Shown here piece by piece: positions 26,119-36,807 of a DNA stretch of 64,000 nucleotides. The position numbers and the translations under genes are program-made. Below the pieces are notes generated by a model, which ran no database searches, had not been told where the DNA came from, and saw nothing but the letters and a program-made list of their open reading frames with translations. Numbering within the stretch: the first letter of the stretch is position 1; every line of letters starts with the position of its first letter. This DNA is from Hydrogenophaga sp. (lineage in GTDB: Bacteria; Pseudomonadota; Gammaproteobacteria; Burkholderiales; Burkholderiaceae_C), in NCBI GenBank assembly GCA_011391495.1, contig JAABQK010000003.1, forward strand, positions 124,001 to 188,000, given 5' to 3'.

Positions 26119-27014
26119 CAGGGGCTGCCGGTGAGTGCGCGCCAGCCGGGCCAGCCATCGCGCGCGATGGCGAACTTGCGCGTGGCGCTGCTCCAGCTCT
26201 CACCGGCGGCCATGGCAGCGGTGAACGTGGCAGGGTCCGTCACGCGGGTGCCGCCCAGCAGGGTCACGCCGCGCTCGAACAGCGCGTCGGGCCACAGACC
26301 GGCCGATGGGCCGATCACGGCAAAGCGCTGCGCGTTCGGTGCGGCGGCGAGCATGTCGTCCAGCGTGTGGTTGAGCAGCATGGTCGAGGTGCCCACCACC
26401 AGGTTGCAAGGCGCCAGCAGCGCGCGGTCCAGGCCGATGGTGATGTTCGGGTAGCGCTCGTGCTGGCGCGCCACCATCTCGGGGTTCATCTCCACCACGG
26501 AGAGGCGCCCGCCGGCCTCGGCCACGCTGCGCACGAGTGGCGGAAAGAAGCCGATCATGCCGAGGTGGTCCTGGGCGGTGAGCGTCACGTCGCCGAGCGA
26601 ATTGCTCGCGGGCGGTGGCTCGTAGCCCACCCGCCGCCACACCGAGTCGGTGAGGGCATTGACCGCTGCCAGCGCGACGGCCCGTTCCACCGGGCTGCCG
26701 CCGTGAAGCCGGTGCGCGAGCAGCATCGGGTCGGCGCCTGCGAGCGGCGCGGCGCCGTCGTTGTCGTGGGTGCGCAGCAGGGCGTCTAGGGTGTCGCCGA
26801 GCAGCACGTAGGACAGACCGAAGGCACCGTCTTCCAGTTCGATGGCGCAGAACTCCGCGTCGTGCTCGCCGCCGGCTGCAACCCGTCGCGGCACATGCAG
26901 CCGCGCCACGCGCGGGTTCGGGAAGTGCAGGGCGATGTCCTCGAGCTGCGCGAGCAACGCAAGGGCGATGGCGGGCCGGGCGGCGCGGCCTTCGGTGTCG
27001 GTGTGGCTGATCAT
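26118..27014 (-). CDS. DUF4213/DUF364 protein (putative heavy-metal chelation domain)
   Basis: 298 aa. The N-terminal part (residues 30-120) looks like DUF4213 and the C-terminal part like DUF364, with LTAQDHLGMIGFFPPLV, NLVVGTSTMLLNHTLDDML and VIGPSAGLWPDALFERGVTLLGGT. Family members are annotated as putative chelation proteins and are often near metal or cofactor genes. Here the partners are a U32 protein upstream and rarD downstream, both on the same strand. The role is undefined. Confidence 0.85.
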   Translation of the reverse strand: MISHTDTEGRAARPAIALALLAQLEDIALHFPNPRVARLHVPRRVAAGGEHDAEFCAIELEDGAFGLSYVLLGDTLDALLRTHDNDGAAPLAGADPMLLAHRLHGGSPVERAVALAAVNALTDSVWRRVGYEPPPASNSLGDVTLTAQDHLGMIGFFPPLVRSVAEAGGRLSVVEMNPEMVARQHERYPNITIGLDRALLAPCNLVVGTSTMLLNHTLDDMLAAAPNAQRFAVIGPSAGLWPDALFERGVTLLGGTRVTDPATFTAAMAAGESWSSATRKFAIARDGWPGWRALTGSP

Positions 27015-27051
27015 GGGTGTCGGCCGTGGTGGGGAACGCCCCGCGCAGCGC

Positions 27052-28440
27052 TCAGAGCAGGCGCGCGATCAGCGCGCCTTCGGTTGGCGCACCCAGCGGC
27101 AGCCACACACGCAGGGGGCTACCCGGTGCCACTTCGATGGGCTGGTCCTCGGCGTTGCGCATCGCGTCCAGCGTGAGCACGCGGTTGCCTCCGGGGTGGA
27201 TCACCTCCAGCCGGTCGCCGACGGCGAAACGGTTCTTGGTTTCCACCTCGGCCCAGCCGTCTTCGCGCACGCGCAGCACCTCGCCCACGAACTGGCTGCG
27301 CTGGCTCTCCGAACTGCCGCTGAGGTAGTTCTGGTAGTCCTGGCTGGGGCGCCGTTCCAGCAGGCCGCCGGTGTAGCCGCGGTTGGACAGGCCTTCGAGT
27401 TCCCGCAGCAATTCGGGATTGAACGGCCGGCCGGCCACGGCGTCGTCGATGGCGCGGCGGTAGACCTGCGCGGTGCGCGCCACGTAGTAGTGGCTCTTGG
27501 TGCGGCCTTCGATCTTCAGCGAGTCCACGCCGATCTGCACCAGCCGGGCCACGTGCTCGACGGCGCGCAGGTCCTTGCTGTTCATGATGTAGGTGCCGTG
27601 CTCGTCTTCCATGACGGGCATGAGCTCGCCGGGGCGTTCCTTTTCCTCCAGCAGCCAGACGCGGTCGGCCAGCGGGTGGCGTTGACCGCCGCCACAGGTC
27701 GAGGCGAACTCGCTGGCGGCGTCGGCGTCTTCCTTCGCGAAGTTGAAGTCGGAGCCCAGTGGTTCCAGCGGCAGCGCCTCACCCGTGTCGCTGTCGGTGC
27801 TGGCGCCATGGGTCCTGTATTCCCAGCGGCAGGCGTTGGTGCAGGTGCCCTGGTTGGGGTCGCGGCGGTTGAAGTAGCCGCTGAGCAGGCAGCGACCCGA
27901 GTAGGCGATGCACAGCGCGCCGTGCACGAACACCTCGATCTCGATGTCGGGGCAGGCGTCGCGGATGGCGGCCACTTCGTCCAGGCTGAGTTCGCGCGAG
28001 AGGATGACGCGGCTCACCCCCTGCTTCTGCCAGAACTTCACCGCCGCGCTGTTGGTGGTGTTGGCCTGAACCGAGAGGTGGATCGGCACCTCGGGCCAGC
28101 GGCCGCTGTCCATCTCTTCGCGCACCAGCATGATGAGCCCGGCGTCGGCCATGATGAGCGCGTCGGGCTTCAGGGCCACCACCGGCGCCAGGTCACGGAT
28201 GTAGGTGCGCAGCTTGTCGTTGTGCGCGATCAGGTTGCTGGTGACGAAAAACTTCTTGCCGCGGGCGTGGGCTTCTTCAATGCCCTGCGCGATCTGTTCC
28301 AGGCGGAACTCGTTGTTGCGCGCGCGCAGGCTGTAGCGCGGCTGGCCGGCATAGACGGCGTCTGCGCCGAAGTCGTAGGCCGCGCGCATGCGTTGCAGCG
28401 TGCCGGCGGGGAGCAGGAGTTCGGGGGCTTGGAGGTTCAC
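27052..28440 (-). CDS. trhP: U32 family protein, TrhP-like tRNA U34 hydroxylation factor
   Basis: 462 aa from GTG 28440 (VNLQAPELLLPAGTLQRMRAA); the 23 residues before it in the track look like leader. The U32 core holds ADAVYAGQPRYSLRARN, ADAGLIMLVRE, IHLSVQANTTNSAAV and the cysteine motif CLLSGYFNRRDPNQGTC followed by NACRWEY, which in TrhP binds an iron-sulfur cluster. TrhP (YegQ) makes 5-hydroxyuridine at tRNA position 34 using prephenate. The length matches YegQ better than the shorter UbiU/UbiV relatives. The symbol is assigned by family resemblance. Confidence 0.8.
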   Translation of the reverse strand: MNLQAPELLLPAGTLQRMRAAYDFGADAVYAGQPRYSLRARNNEFRLEQIAQGIEEAHARGKKFFVTSNLIAHNDKLRTYIRDLAPVVALKPDALIMADAGLIMLVREEMDSGRWPEVPIHLSVQANTTNSAAVKFWQKQGVSRVILSRELSLDEVAAIRDACPDIEIEVFVHGALCIAYSGRCLLSGYFNRRDPNQGTCTNACRWEYRTHGASTDSDTGEALPLEPLGSDFNFAKEDADAASEFASTCGGGQRHPLADRVWLLEEKERPGELMPVMEDEHGTYIMNSKDLRAVEHVARLVQIGVDSLKIEGRTKSHYYVARTAQVYRRAIDDAVAGRPFNPELLRELEGLSNRGYTGGLLERRPSQDYQNYLSGSSESQRSQFVGEVLRVREDGWAEVETKNRFAVGDRLEVIHPGGNRVLTLDAMRNAEDQPIEVAPGSPLRVWLPLGAPTEGALIARLL

Positions 28441-28562
28441 GTTGGAATTGTCCCGCAATCCGGAGCCGGGCCGATGCCGGTGCATCTGCCGGCATGTTCG
28501 CCAGCGCACAGACCGATGCCTTGCCGAGCCCTACGCTGGCAATCTACCGGTTGGGCAGATAG

Positions 28563-28949
<387 letters not shown>

Positions 28950-28978
28950 ATATCCACCTCGCACATCAGGAGAGACGT

Positions 28979-29137
28979 ATGAGTATTGGAACCATTTTGT
29001 TGATTGTGCTGGTCCTGATGCTGCTCGGTGCCATCCCGAGCTGGCCGCACAGCAAGGGCTGGGGCTACGGACCCAGCGGGGGACTTGGCCTGTTGCTGAT
29101 CATCGTCGTGATCTTGCTGCTGACCGGCAGGCTCTGA
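28979..29137 (+). CDS. DUF3309 small membrane peptide
   Basis: 52 aa, absent from the ORF track. The ATG is preceded by AGGAGAG. Sequence: MSIGTILLIVLVLMLLGAIP, then a WPHSKGWGYGPSGG loop and a second hydrophobic helix ending LLTGRL. This is the layout of DUF3309: two membrane helices with a Trp/Gly-rich hinge. The function is unknown; the peptides are common in proteobacteria and sometimes stress-induced. It probably shares a transcript with the collagen-like lipoprotein and ends at the terminator just downstream. Confidence 0.85.
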   Translation: MSIGTILLIVLVLMLLGAIPSWPHSKGWGYGPSGGLGLLLIIVVILLLTGRL

Positions 29138-29183
29138 TCCGCAGTCACCACCCTCCATCGCGGATGGTGGGCTGATTGATAGA

Positions 29184-29220
29184 AAGCCCCCGCAGGATTG
29201 CTTCCTGCGGGGGCTTTTTT
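29184..29220 (+). terminator. Intrinsic terminator after the DUF3309 gene
   Basis: AAGCCCCCGCAGGA pairs with TCCTGCGGGGGCTT (14 bp, 5-nt loop), followed by TTTT. Very strong. Confidence 0.9.
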
Positions 29221-29304
29221 GTGTGCCTGGCCTGGGCGCCTGCCTGCTGGCACAAATGGCTGGCTGTGCCCACGGAACCGGGTGGTTGGTGGCGGCGGCA
29301 CCGC

Positions 29305-29343
29305 AAGAACAAGAAAGGGGCGCCTCCTGTGTGGAGGCGCCCC
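29305..29343 (-). terminator. Intrinsic terminator of the OmpA gene
   Basis: On the minus strand GGGGCGCCTCC, loop ACACA, GGAGGCGCCCC, then TTTCTTGTTCTT. It lies 32 nt past the stop codon. Confidence 0.88.
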
Positions 29344-29374
29344 TTGTGCCGAAACCTATCCAGGCCGGCGTGGC

Positions 29375-30535
29375 TCAGCGCGTGCCGGTCACATCCACGT
29401 CCACGCGGCGATCTGGCTGCAGGCAGGCCACGAGCGCGGCGGTGCGCTGGTTGCCCTTGCAGTCTTCGGTCTTGGTCAGGGGTTCGGTCTCGCCTTTGCC
29501 CACGGCCGAGATCTTGCTGCCGTCGAGTTTGCCGGAGATCACCAGGTGGTTCTTCACCGCTGCGGCGCGTTGCTCCGACAGCTTCTGGTTGTAGGCATCC
29601 GGGCCCAGGCGGTCGGTGTGACCTTCCACGCTGATCGACTCGTAGCGTGTGCCTGCCAGATCGCGGGCGAACTGGTCGAGCGCCGAGCGCCCTTCGGGCT
29701 TGACGGTGTCGGCATCAAAGCCGAACAGCGATTCGGCCGAGAGGCTCACGCGCCTGGGCGGAACCACCGCAGGCACGACGGGCGCGGGCGGTGGTGGCTG
29801 CACGACGACGGGCGCCGGGGCAGGCTGCGCGACCACCAGCGCGGGCTCGGATGCCGAGGCGCGCGGGGTGGGCTGGGGCGCCGGGCCCCCGAAGCGGTAC
29901 ACCAGGCCCACCGACACCATGTCGATGTCGCCCTTGTTGCCGATGGCATCGTTCACGCGGTAGCGCTCGACCTCCAGCCGCATGGCGAGCGCATCGCTGA
30001 ACGCGTAGTTCAAGCCCACGCCGTATTTCACGTTGGCTTCGCTCTTGCTCGCGGTCGGGTTGCTCACGTTGACCGCACCAGTGCCGGAAAACTGGTCACT
30101 GACGCGGGCGACGTTCACACCGACACGGCCGAGCGCCGAGAGCTTGCCGGTCAGCGGCAGCGTGCCCACCAGGTCCAGGTTCAGTCCCTTGACTCGCATC
30201 TCCCCGTTCAGCGTGCCTGCCGGGACGGTGTTGGCGGTGTAGCCGAACTTGCCCAGGTCAAAGTAGCCACCCTCCACCGCGAAGTGGGGGCTGAACTGGT
30301 AGCCACCGTAGAGTTTGAAGCCGGTGTCGCGGTCGTGGTCATTGATCGAGGTGGTGCTGAATCCCTGCGCTGCCAGTCCACGGGTGATGCGCGGGTCGTC
30401 GATCTCGGCACCCGTGCGACCTGCGTTGGCACCGGCATACCAGCCTGTCGATTGCGCCAGAGCCTGGGGGTGGGCGAACAGGGCCAGGGTCAGCAGGCTC
30501 AAAGCGCCTGCGCCTTTGTTGATGGTGGGTTTCAT
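29375..30535 (-). CDS. OmpA-family outer membrane protein
   Basis: 386 aa from ATG 30535 (TGGAG upstream); the longer ORF in the track runs into the neighbouring gene. A signal peptide ends ALAQ, followed by an eight-strand beta barrel (STGWYAGANAGRTGAE through FGGPA, residues 28-220), a Pro/Ala/Val linker, and an OmpA peptidoglycan-binding domain with LSAESLFGFDADTVKPEG, ISVEGHTDRLGPDAYNQKLS and CLQPDRRVDVDVTGTR. It tethers the outer membrane to the wall. Two cysteines near the end match the OmpA C-terminal disulfide. It lies 35 nt downstream of the ice-binding-like lipoprotein gene. Confidence 0.93.
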   Translation of the reverse strand: MKPTINKGAGALSLLTLALFAHPQALAQSTGWYAGANAGRTGAEIDDPRITRGLAAQGFSTTSINDHDRDTGFKLYGGYQFSPHFAVEGGYFDLGKFGYTANTVPAGTLNGEMRVKGLNLDLVGTLPLTGKLSALGRVGVNVARVSDQFSGTGAVNVSNPTASKSEANVKYGVGLNYAFSDALAMRLEVERYRVNDAIGNKGDIDMVSVGLVYRFGGPAPQPTPRASASEPALVVAQPAPAPVVVQPPPPAPVVPAVVPPRRVSLSAESLFGFDADTVKPEGRSALDQFARDLAGTRYESISVEGHTDRLGPDAYNQKLSEQRAAAVKNHLVISGKLDGSKISAVGKGETEPLTKTEDCKGNQRTAALVACLQPDRRVDVDVTGTR

Positions 30536-30570
30536 GGATTCTCCAGTGGGCGGTTGGTGCGTGCGGTGCG

Positions 30571-31482
30571 TCAAGGGGCGGGGACGTTGATCACCGTGTT
30601 CACCAGGGTGACGGACGCATCCAGCGAGAGGGCGCGTCCGTTGAGCGTTGCGACAGCGACGTTGCCCGCGGTGGAGAAGGCCACGCCGGCTTGCGAAATG
30701 ATGGTGCCGACCATGGTGCCGCCGCCCCCTGCGTTGATGGTGGCCGCGCTGCCGACCTGCCAGTACACGTTCTTGGCCAGTGCCCCGCCCACCAGCTGCA
30801 CACTCTGCGGGAATGCCGCGCCCGGGCCGCCCACCGTGAGGGTCTGGGCCATCTGGAACACCCACACCGCATTCGGATCGCCCTGGGCGTCCAGCGTCAG
30901 GTCACCGCCCTCGATCATGAAAGAGCCGGCAGCCGCCGTGTAGACACCGGGTGCAAGCACCAGATGGGCCAGGTTGCCAGCGCCGGGATCGGGGCCACCG
31001 GCCAGACCGGCCAGTGTGTTGTAGGCCGCCAGGGCGTCCGCGCGTGCGGCGGTGGCGATGGCAAACGTGTCGGCCGTGCCTTCGGTCGGGCAGCCGACGG
31101 CGGGCGGCGGCGGGGCGGTGTAGATGGTCCCGTTCACCAGACCCGCGTTGTCGCCCGTCTCCGTGTAGGTGCAGCCGGGGGTGTTGTCATGAAAGCCCGT
31201 GACAGCGGTCGAGACGGCCGTGGTGCCGATGTCGCCATTGATGACGGTGAGTACACCCTGGTTGGTCGTGCCGGCCGAGCCGCCGAAGACGCCGAAGGTC
31301 GAGGCGGAGGCCAGCACGATGGACGTGCTCACCGGCGGCGCAACGGCTGGATCCACAGGGAGCGCGCCGGTGCCGTCAAAGCCGAGCACGGGGTCGCCGC
31401 CGCCGCACGCGGCCACCAGCGTGCTGAGCACCAGGGGAGCGAGCCATTTCCAGGGACGGTGGTGGGTAGGGGACTGTTTCAT
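30571..31482 (-). CDS. DUF3494 ice-binding-like lipoprotein
   Basis: 303 aa. A signal peptide with lipobox VAAC, then a DUF3494 domain: LASASTFGVFGGSAGTTNQG, VINGDIGTTAVSTAVTGF, LVLAPGVYTAAAGSF, VWVFQMAQTLTV, KNVYWQVGSAATINAGG and TMVGTIISQAGVAFSTAG. This is the right-handed beta-solenoid with a capping helix found in bacterial and diatom ice-binding proteins. Many family members have no shown ice activity and may be adhesins. It shares a strand and a 35-nt gap with the OmpA gene, so co-expression at the cell surface is likely. C-terminal length is full. Confidence 0.88.
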   Translation of the reverse strand: MKQSPTHHRPWKWLAPLVLSTLVAACGGGDPVLGFDGTGALPVDPAVAPPVSTSIVLASASTFGVFGGSAGTTNQGVLTVINGDIGTTAVSTAVTGFHDNTPGCTYTETGDNAGLVNGTIYTAPPPPAVGCPTEGTADTFAIATAARADALAAYNTLAGLAGGPDPGAGNLAHLVLAPGVYTAAAGSFMIEGGDLTLDAQGDPNAVWVFQMAQTLTVGGPGAAFPQSVQLVGGALAKNVYWQVGSAATINAGGGGTMVGTIISQAGVAFSTAGNVAVATLNGRALSLDASVTLVNTVINVPAP

Positions 31483-31785
31483 GGGGTTCTCGCTGGCAGG
31501 TTTCTTGGGGTCGCGGCCACGCGCCGGTCTTTCGGTCGTGGACGCCTTGCCCGGACGGCCGCACAGCTTGGGCGTGCGGCGGTTCGGGCAGCGCGAGTTT
31601 CCGGGCGTTGTGCTTCACCGTCGGTGCGGCAGCGCACCAAGGAAAAGAACGTCCTCGTGAATCGGCCTGTGTGAGGCGAACTTCGGGTTCGTTGCTGGCG
31701 GCCCGGAAAACCACTACACCCGGCACGGACTCCGCTGCTGCCAACAGAATGGAGCGGTTCTTTGTGCCTTCCTCTGGAGTTGTTC
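31483..31785. other. Divergent promoter region between the ice-binding-like gene and acnA
   Basis: 303 bases. I see no gene, no convincing -35/-10 pair and no long inverted repeat. It must hold the start signals of both flanking genes. TCTGGAG before the acnA ATG is a plausible ribosome-binding site. Confidence 0.45.
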
Positions 31786-34629
31786 ATGGCCTCATCCGCG
31801 CCCTTCGCGCATCCGTTTGCGAACACCGTCAAAGGTTTCAAGACCGCGTCGGGCAAGAGCGGGCGGCTCTACTCGCTGCCCGCGCTGGCGAAACAGTTTC
31901 CGCATGTCAAACGTTTGCCGGTGTCGCTGCGCATCGTGCTGGAGAGCGTGCTGCGCCACTGCGATGGTGAGCGCGTGACCCCGGCGCATGTCGAACAGCT
32001 GGCCAACTGGCAACCCAACGCGCCGCGCACCGAGGAGATTCCGTTCACCGTGGCGCGCGTGGTGCTGCAGGACTTCACGGGCGTGCCGCTGCTGGCCGAC
32101 CTGGCTGCCATGCGCAGCGTGGCGCAGCGCCTGGGGCAGGACCCGAAGAAGATCGAGCCGCTGGTGCCGGTGGATCTGGTGGTGGACCATTCGGTGATGG
32201 TCGATCACTTCGGCACGAAGAACGCCCTCGACCTGAACATGAAGCTCGAATTCCAGCGCAACCGCGAGCGCTACGAGTTCATGAAGTGGGGCATGCAGGC
32301 GTTCGAGACCTTCGGCGTGGTGCCCCCGGGATTCGGCATCGTGCACCAGGTGAACCTGGAGTACCTGGCGCGTGGCGTGCACCTGAAGGGCGGTCTGTAC
32401 TACCCGGATACGCTGGTCGGCACCGACAGCCACACGACCATGATCAACGGCATCGGCGTGGTGGGCTGGGGCGTGGGCGGCATCGAGGCCGAGGCCGCCA
32501 TGCTGGGTCAGCCGGTGTACTTCCTCACCCCCGACGTGGTGGGATTCGAGCTCACCGGCCGCCTGCGCGAGGGCGTGACCGCGACCGACCTGGTGCTCAC
32601 GGTGACCGAGATCCTTCGGAGCCACAAGGTGGTGGGCAAGTTCGTCGAATTCTTTGGCGAGGGAACCGCCTCGCTCGCGCTGCCCGACCGCGCGACCATC
32701 GCCAACATGGCGCCGGAATACGGCGCCACCATGGGTTTCTTCCCGGTGGATGGCAAGACGCTGGATTACTTTCGCGGCACCGGCCGCAGCCAGGCCGAGA
32801 TCGAGGCGTTCGAGGCCTACTTTCGCGCCCAGGGCCTGTTTGGCGTGTCGAAGGCGGGTGATATCGACTATTCGCAGGTGGTGACGCTCGACCTCGGGCG
32901 CGTCACGCCGAGTCTCGCCGGCCCGAAGCGACCACAGGACCGGATCGAGCTCGGACAGGTGGCGACGCAGTTTGCCTCGCTGTTCAGTCTGCCCAATGCC
33001 GACAACGGATTCAATCGGCCGGCCCATCTGCTGCACCAGCGCCATGCGGTCGTCCCAGCCGAACAGCGGCCCTTGCCGGCGGTACAGCCCGTGCCGGCGG
33101 GTTCACCCCGCTCGGTGGTGGAAATGGTGAGCAACCGGCCGGCGCGCGCGAGCGCACCCGCGGCCACCCCCTTGCGGGGGGTGACGGTCGGCCATGGCGA
33201 CGTGCTGATCGCCGCCATCACCAGTTGCACCAACACCAGCAATCCGGGCGTTCTGCTGGCCGCGGGTCTGCTGGCGAAGAAGGCGGTGCAGGCGGGGCTC
33301 AGCGTCCAGCCCCACATCAAGACTTCGCTCGCGCCGGGCTCGCGCATCGTCACCGAATACCTCACCCAGACGGGCTTGCTGCCCTATCTGGAGCAGCTGG
33401 GCTTTGCGCTCGCGGGCTACGGCTGCACCACGTGCATCGGCAACGCGGGCGACCTCGCGCCCGAGCTCAACCAGGCCATCACACAGAACGACCTGGTGTG
33501 CGCAGCGGTGCTGTCGGGCAACCGGAATTTCGAGGCGCGCATCCATCCCAACCTGAAGGCCAATTTCCTGGCCAGTCCGCCGCTCGTGGTGGCCTATGCC
33601 ATCGCCGGCAATGTCATGACCGACCTGATGACGGAGCCGCTCGGCACAGGCAAGGATGGCCAGACGGTGTACCTGGGTGATGTCTGGCCCAGCAGCGACG
33701 AGATCCATGCGCTGATGAAATACGCGATGCACGGCAAGGCCTACCGGGAGAACTATGCGCGTGTGGCCAGCGAGCCCGGCAAGCTCTGGGAGCGCATCCG
33801 TGGCGTGACGGGCAAGACCTACAACTGGCCCGCCAGCAGCTACATCGCCGAGCCGCCTTTCTTTGAACACTTCGAGCTGGCGCAGCCGGCCGAGCAGGCG
33901 CCCGCGGTGCGCAGCGCGCGCATCATGGCCCTGTTTGGCGACTCCATCACCACCGACCATATTTCGCCCGCCGGCTCCATTCAGGAGAGCTCACCCGCCG
34001 GCCAGTGGCTGCGGGCGCGCGGTGTGCTGAAAGCCGACTTCAACAGCTACGGCGCGCGCCGGGGGCACCACGAGGTCATGATGCGCGGCACCTTTGCCAA
34101 CGTGCGCATCCAGAACCAGATGCTGCCGCCCCGGGAGGGCGGCTCGCGCGAGGAGGGTGGACTGACGCTGCACCAGCCATCCGGCGACAAGCTGCCGATC
34201 TTTGATGCCGCCATGCGCTACCAGGCGGCGGGTGTGCCCACGGTCATCTTCGCGGGCGAGGAATATGGCACCGGATCCAGCCGCGACTGGGCCGCCAAGG
34301 GCACGCAGTTGCTGGGTATCCGGGCCGTGGTGGCGAAGAGTTTCGAGCGCATCCACCGCAGCAACCTGGTGGGCATGGGCGTGCTGCCGCTGCAGTTCAG
34401 GCCCGGCGACTCGTGGGGCAGCCTGGGGCTCACCGGCGAGGAGACAATCGACGTGTTGCCGCACCCGAACCTGCTGCCGCAGAGCGAGGCCACGCTGGTG
34501 ATCACCCGTGCCGACGGTCAGCGCCAGCAGGTCCAGCTGACCTTGCGCATCGACACGCCGGTGGAGGTGAACTATTACCGCGCGGGCGGAATCCTCCCCT
34601 ACGTGCTCAGGCAATTGCTGGGCGCTTGA
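31786..34629 (+). CDS. acnA: Aconitate hydratase A
   Basis: 947 aa from ATG 31786. Family motifs run throughout: [52 protein letters not shown], the cluster ligands in [14 protein letters not shown] and [14 protein letters not shown], and the swivel domain [20 protein letters not shown]. It is longer than usual because of an extra Pro/Ala-rich stretch around residues 415-468 ([15 protein letters not shown] and onward) between the first catalytic part and the cluster motif. AcnA enzymes tend to be the stable, stress-time aconitase beside the housekeeping AcnB. No prpB/prpC genes lie nearby to suggest AcnD. Confidence 0.94.
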   Translation: MASSAPFAHPFANTVKGFKTASGKSGRLYSLPALAKQFPHVKRLPVSLRIVLESVLRHCDGERVTPAHVEQLANWQPNAPRTEEIPFTVARVVLQDFTGVPLLADLAAMRSVAQRLGQDPKKIEPLVPVDLVVDHSVMVDHFGTKNALDLNMKLEFQRNRERYEFMKWGMQAFETFGVVPPGFGIVHQVNLEYLARGVHLKGGLYYPDTLVGTDSHTTMINGIGVVGWGVGGIEAEAAMLGQPVYFLTPDVVGFELTGRLREGVTATDLVLTVTEILRSHKVVGKFVEFFGEGTASLALPDRATIANMAPEYGATMGFFPVDGKTLDYFRGTGRSQAEIEAFEAYFRAQGLFGVSKAGDIDYSQVVTLDLGRVTPSLAGPKRPQDRIELGQVATQFASLFSLPNADNGFNRPAHLLHQRHAVVPAEQRPLPAVQPVPAGSPRSVVEMVSNRPARASAPAATPLRGVTVGHGDVLIAAITSCTNTSNPGVLLAAGLLAKKAVQAGLSVQPHIKTSLAPGSRIVTEYLTQTGLLPYLEQLGFALAGYGCTTCIGNAGDLAPELNQAITQNDLVCAAVLSGNRNFEARIHPNLKANFLASPPLVVAYAIAGNVMTDLMTEPLGTGKDGQTVYLGDVWPSSDEIHALMKYAMHGKAYRENYARVASEPGKLWERIRGVTGKTYNWPASSYIAEPPFFEHFELAQPAEQAPAVRSARIMALFGDSITTDHISPAGSIQESSPAGQWLRARGVLKADFNSYGARRGHHEVMMRGTFANVRIQNQMLPPREGGSREEGGLTLHQPSGDKLPIFDAAMRYQAAGVPTVIFAGEEYGTGSSRDWAAKGTQLLGIRAVVAKSFERIHRSNLVGMGVLPLQFRPGDSWGSLGLTGEETIDVLPHPNLLPQSEATLVITRADGQRQQVQLTLRIDTPVEVNYYRAGGILPYVLRQLLGA

Positions 34630-34691
34630 GCCCCGCGCTGCAACGCGGCATGATGTGACGCACCGCCCATCCCGGCGTTTCTGGAGTTGCC

Positions 34692-35630
34692 ATGCGAAAG
34701 CCTGCCCTCTACAGCCGTTCCGCCGGCTCCAGCCCTGTTTTGGAAGGCGGGGGCCCGGATGAGTGTGCAGGGGAGCGCACGTCGGTGCCGGTCCTCGCGC
34801 TGGCTGAAGGGGGTCGAAGGCAGAGGCTGCGGACGGTACTGACGCGCGCGGCGGTCCATCCGGGGGTGATGTGGTCGGTGCTGGCCCTGCTTGGTCTTCT
34901 GCTCCTGGCCAGTCTCTGGCAAGGTGGTCCGCTGGCTGCCAGGGCACTGACGCAGAAAGACATCGACGCGGCGGTCCTGCGCACCCTGAGCACGCAGAAC
35001 ATCCCGTCGGCAGCGGCCCGTGCAGCCGAAAAGATCCGCCCGGCGGTGGTGCGTGTGGTGTCTTACGTCAAGAACAAGAAGGGCGAATCCGTCGAGCACG
35101 GCGTGGGCACCGGCGTCGTGATCGTGGACAAGGGCACCATCCTGACCAACCTGCATGTGGTGCAGTCTGCTCAGACCATCAGGCTGGTGTTTGCCGACGG
35201 TTCCGAGTCGGGCGCCAACCTGACGGGCGTGCAGGCGGAGAACGATCTGGCGGTGCTGCAGGCCCATACGATCCCCGACGACCTGCACGCGGCCACGCTG
35301 CGCAGCACCAACGACCTGGTGCCCGGCGACCAGGTGGTGGCGGTGGGTTTTCCGTTCGGCATCGGCCCGTCCACCTCGTCCGGCGTCATCTCTGGTTTCG
35401 GGCGCTCGTTCCGTTCGCCCGAAGGCGAGAGCGACATTGAAAACCTGATCCAGTTCGACGCCGCGGCCAACCCCGGCAACTCGGGCGGCCCGCTGGTCAC
35501 CATGGACGGCGAGGTGGTCGGCATCGTCACCGGCATCCTCAACCCCACCAGCCACCGCACGTTTGTCGGCATCGGTTTTGCAGTACCGATAGAAAGTGCG
35601 GCCGCTGCTGCCGGACTTCCCCCTTTCTGA
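34692..35630 (+). CDS. Membrane-anchored trypsin-like serine protease without PDZ domain
   Basis: 312 aa. A cytoplasmic N-terminus of about 55 residues is followed by one helix (VMWSVLALLGLLLLASLWQG, 59-78) and a periplasmic S1C protease domain. The triad is visible: His in ILTNLHVVQSA, Asp in ENDLAVLQAH and Ser in AANPGNSGGPLV. The protein stops right after the protease fold, so it lacks the PDZ domains of DegP/DegS. It precedes moxR by 16 nt. The target is unknown. Confidence 0.85.
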   Translation: MRKPALYSRSAGSSPVLEGGGPDECAGERTSVPVLALAEGGRRQRLRTVLTRAAVHPGVMWSVLALLGLLLLASLWQGGPLAARALTQKDIDAAVLRTLSTQNIPSAAARAAEKIRPAVVRVVSYVKNKKGESVEHGVGTGVVIVDKGTILTNLHVVQSAQTIRLVFADGSESGANLTGVQAENDLAVLQAHTIPDDLHAATLRSTNDLVPGDQVVAVGFPFGIGPSTSSGVISGFGRSFRSPEGESDIENLIQFDAAANPGNSGGPLVTMDGEVVGIVTGILNPTSHRTFVGIGFAVPIESAAAAAGLPPF

Positions 35631-35646
35631 TCACAAGGAGCGATTC

Positions 35647-36648
<1,002 letters not shown>

Positions 36649-36692
36649 AATGAAACCCATCCCCGTTGCTTGCTCGCTGCACGTAGCCGCAC

Positions 36693-36750
36693 ACCCCCTC
36701 AAGGGGGCAACACCTGCGGCCCGGCGGAGCCGGTTCCGCGGTGTTTCGCA
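36693..36750. repeat. Palindromic repeat element, copy A
   Basis: Begins with the small hairpin CCCCCTCAAGGGGG, then ACACC ... CCGGCGGAGCCGG ... CGGTGT, in which the outer ACACC/GGTGT and inner CCGGC/GCCGG arms can pair. It fills the moxR-DUF58 gap. From memory, this type of repeat is scattered through Comamonadaceae genomes. A similar copy lies inside the DUF58 gene. Confidence 0.65.
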
Positions 36751-36807
36751 GGCATGCGCCTCGCGCGTTGCACACCCGTTGTCCCGTCGCGTTGTGGAGT
36801 AGTCCAA

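Noticed and set aside
31786-34629. The aconitase at 31.8-34.6 kb as AcnD (2-methylisocitrate dehydratase)
   Set aside because: No prpB, prpC or prpF genes are nearby and the sequence reads like housekeeping AcnA; kept as acnA.
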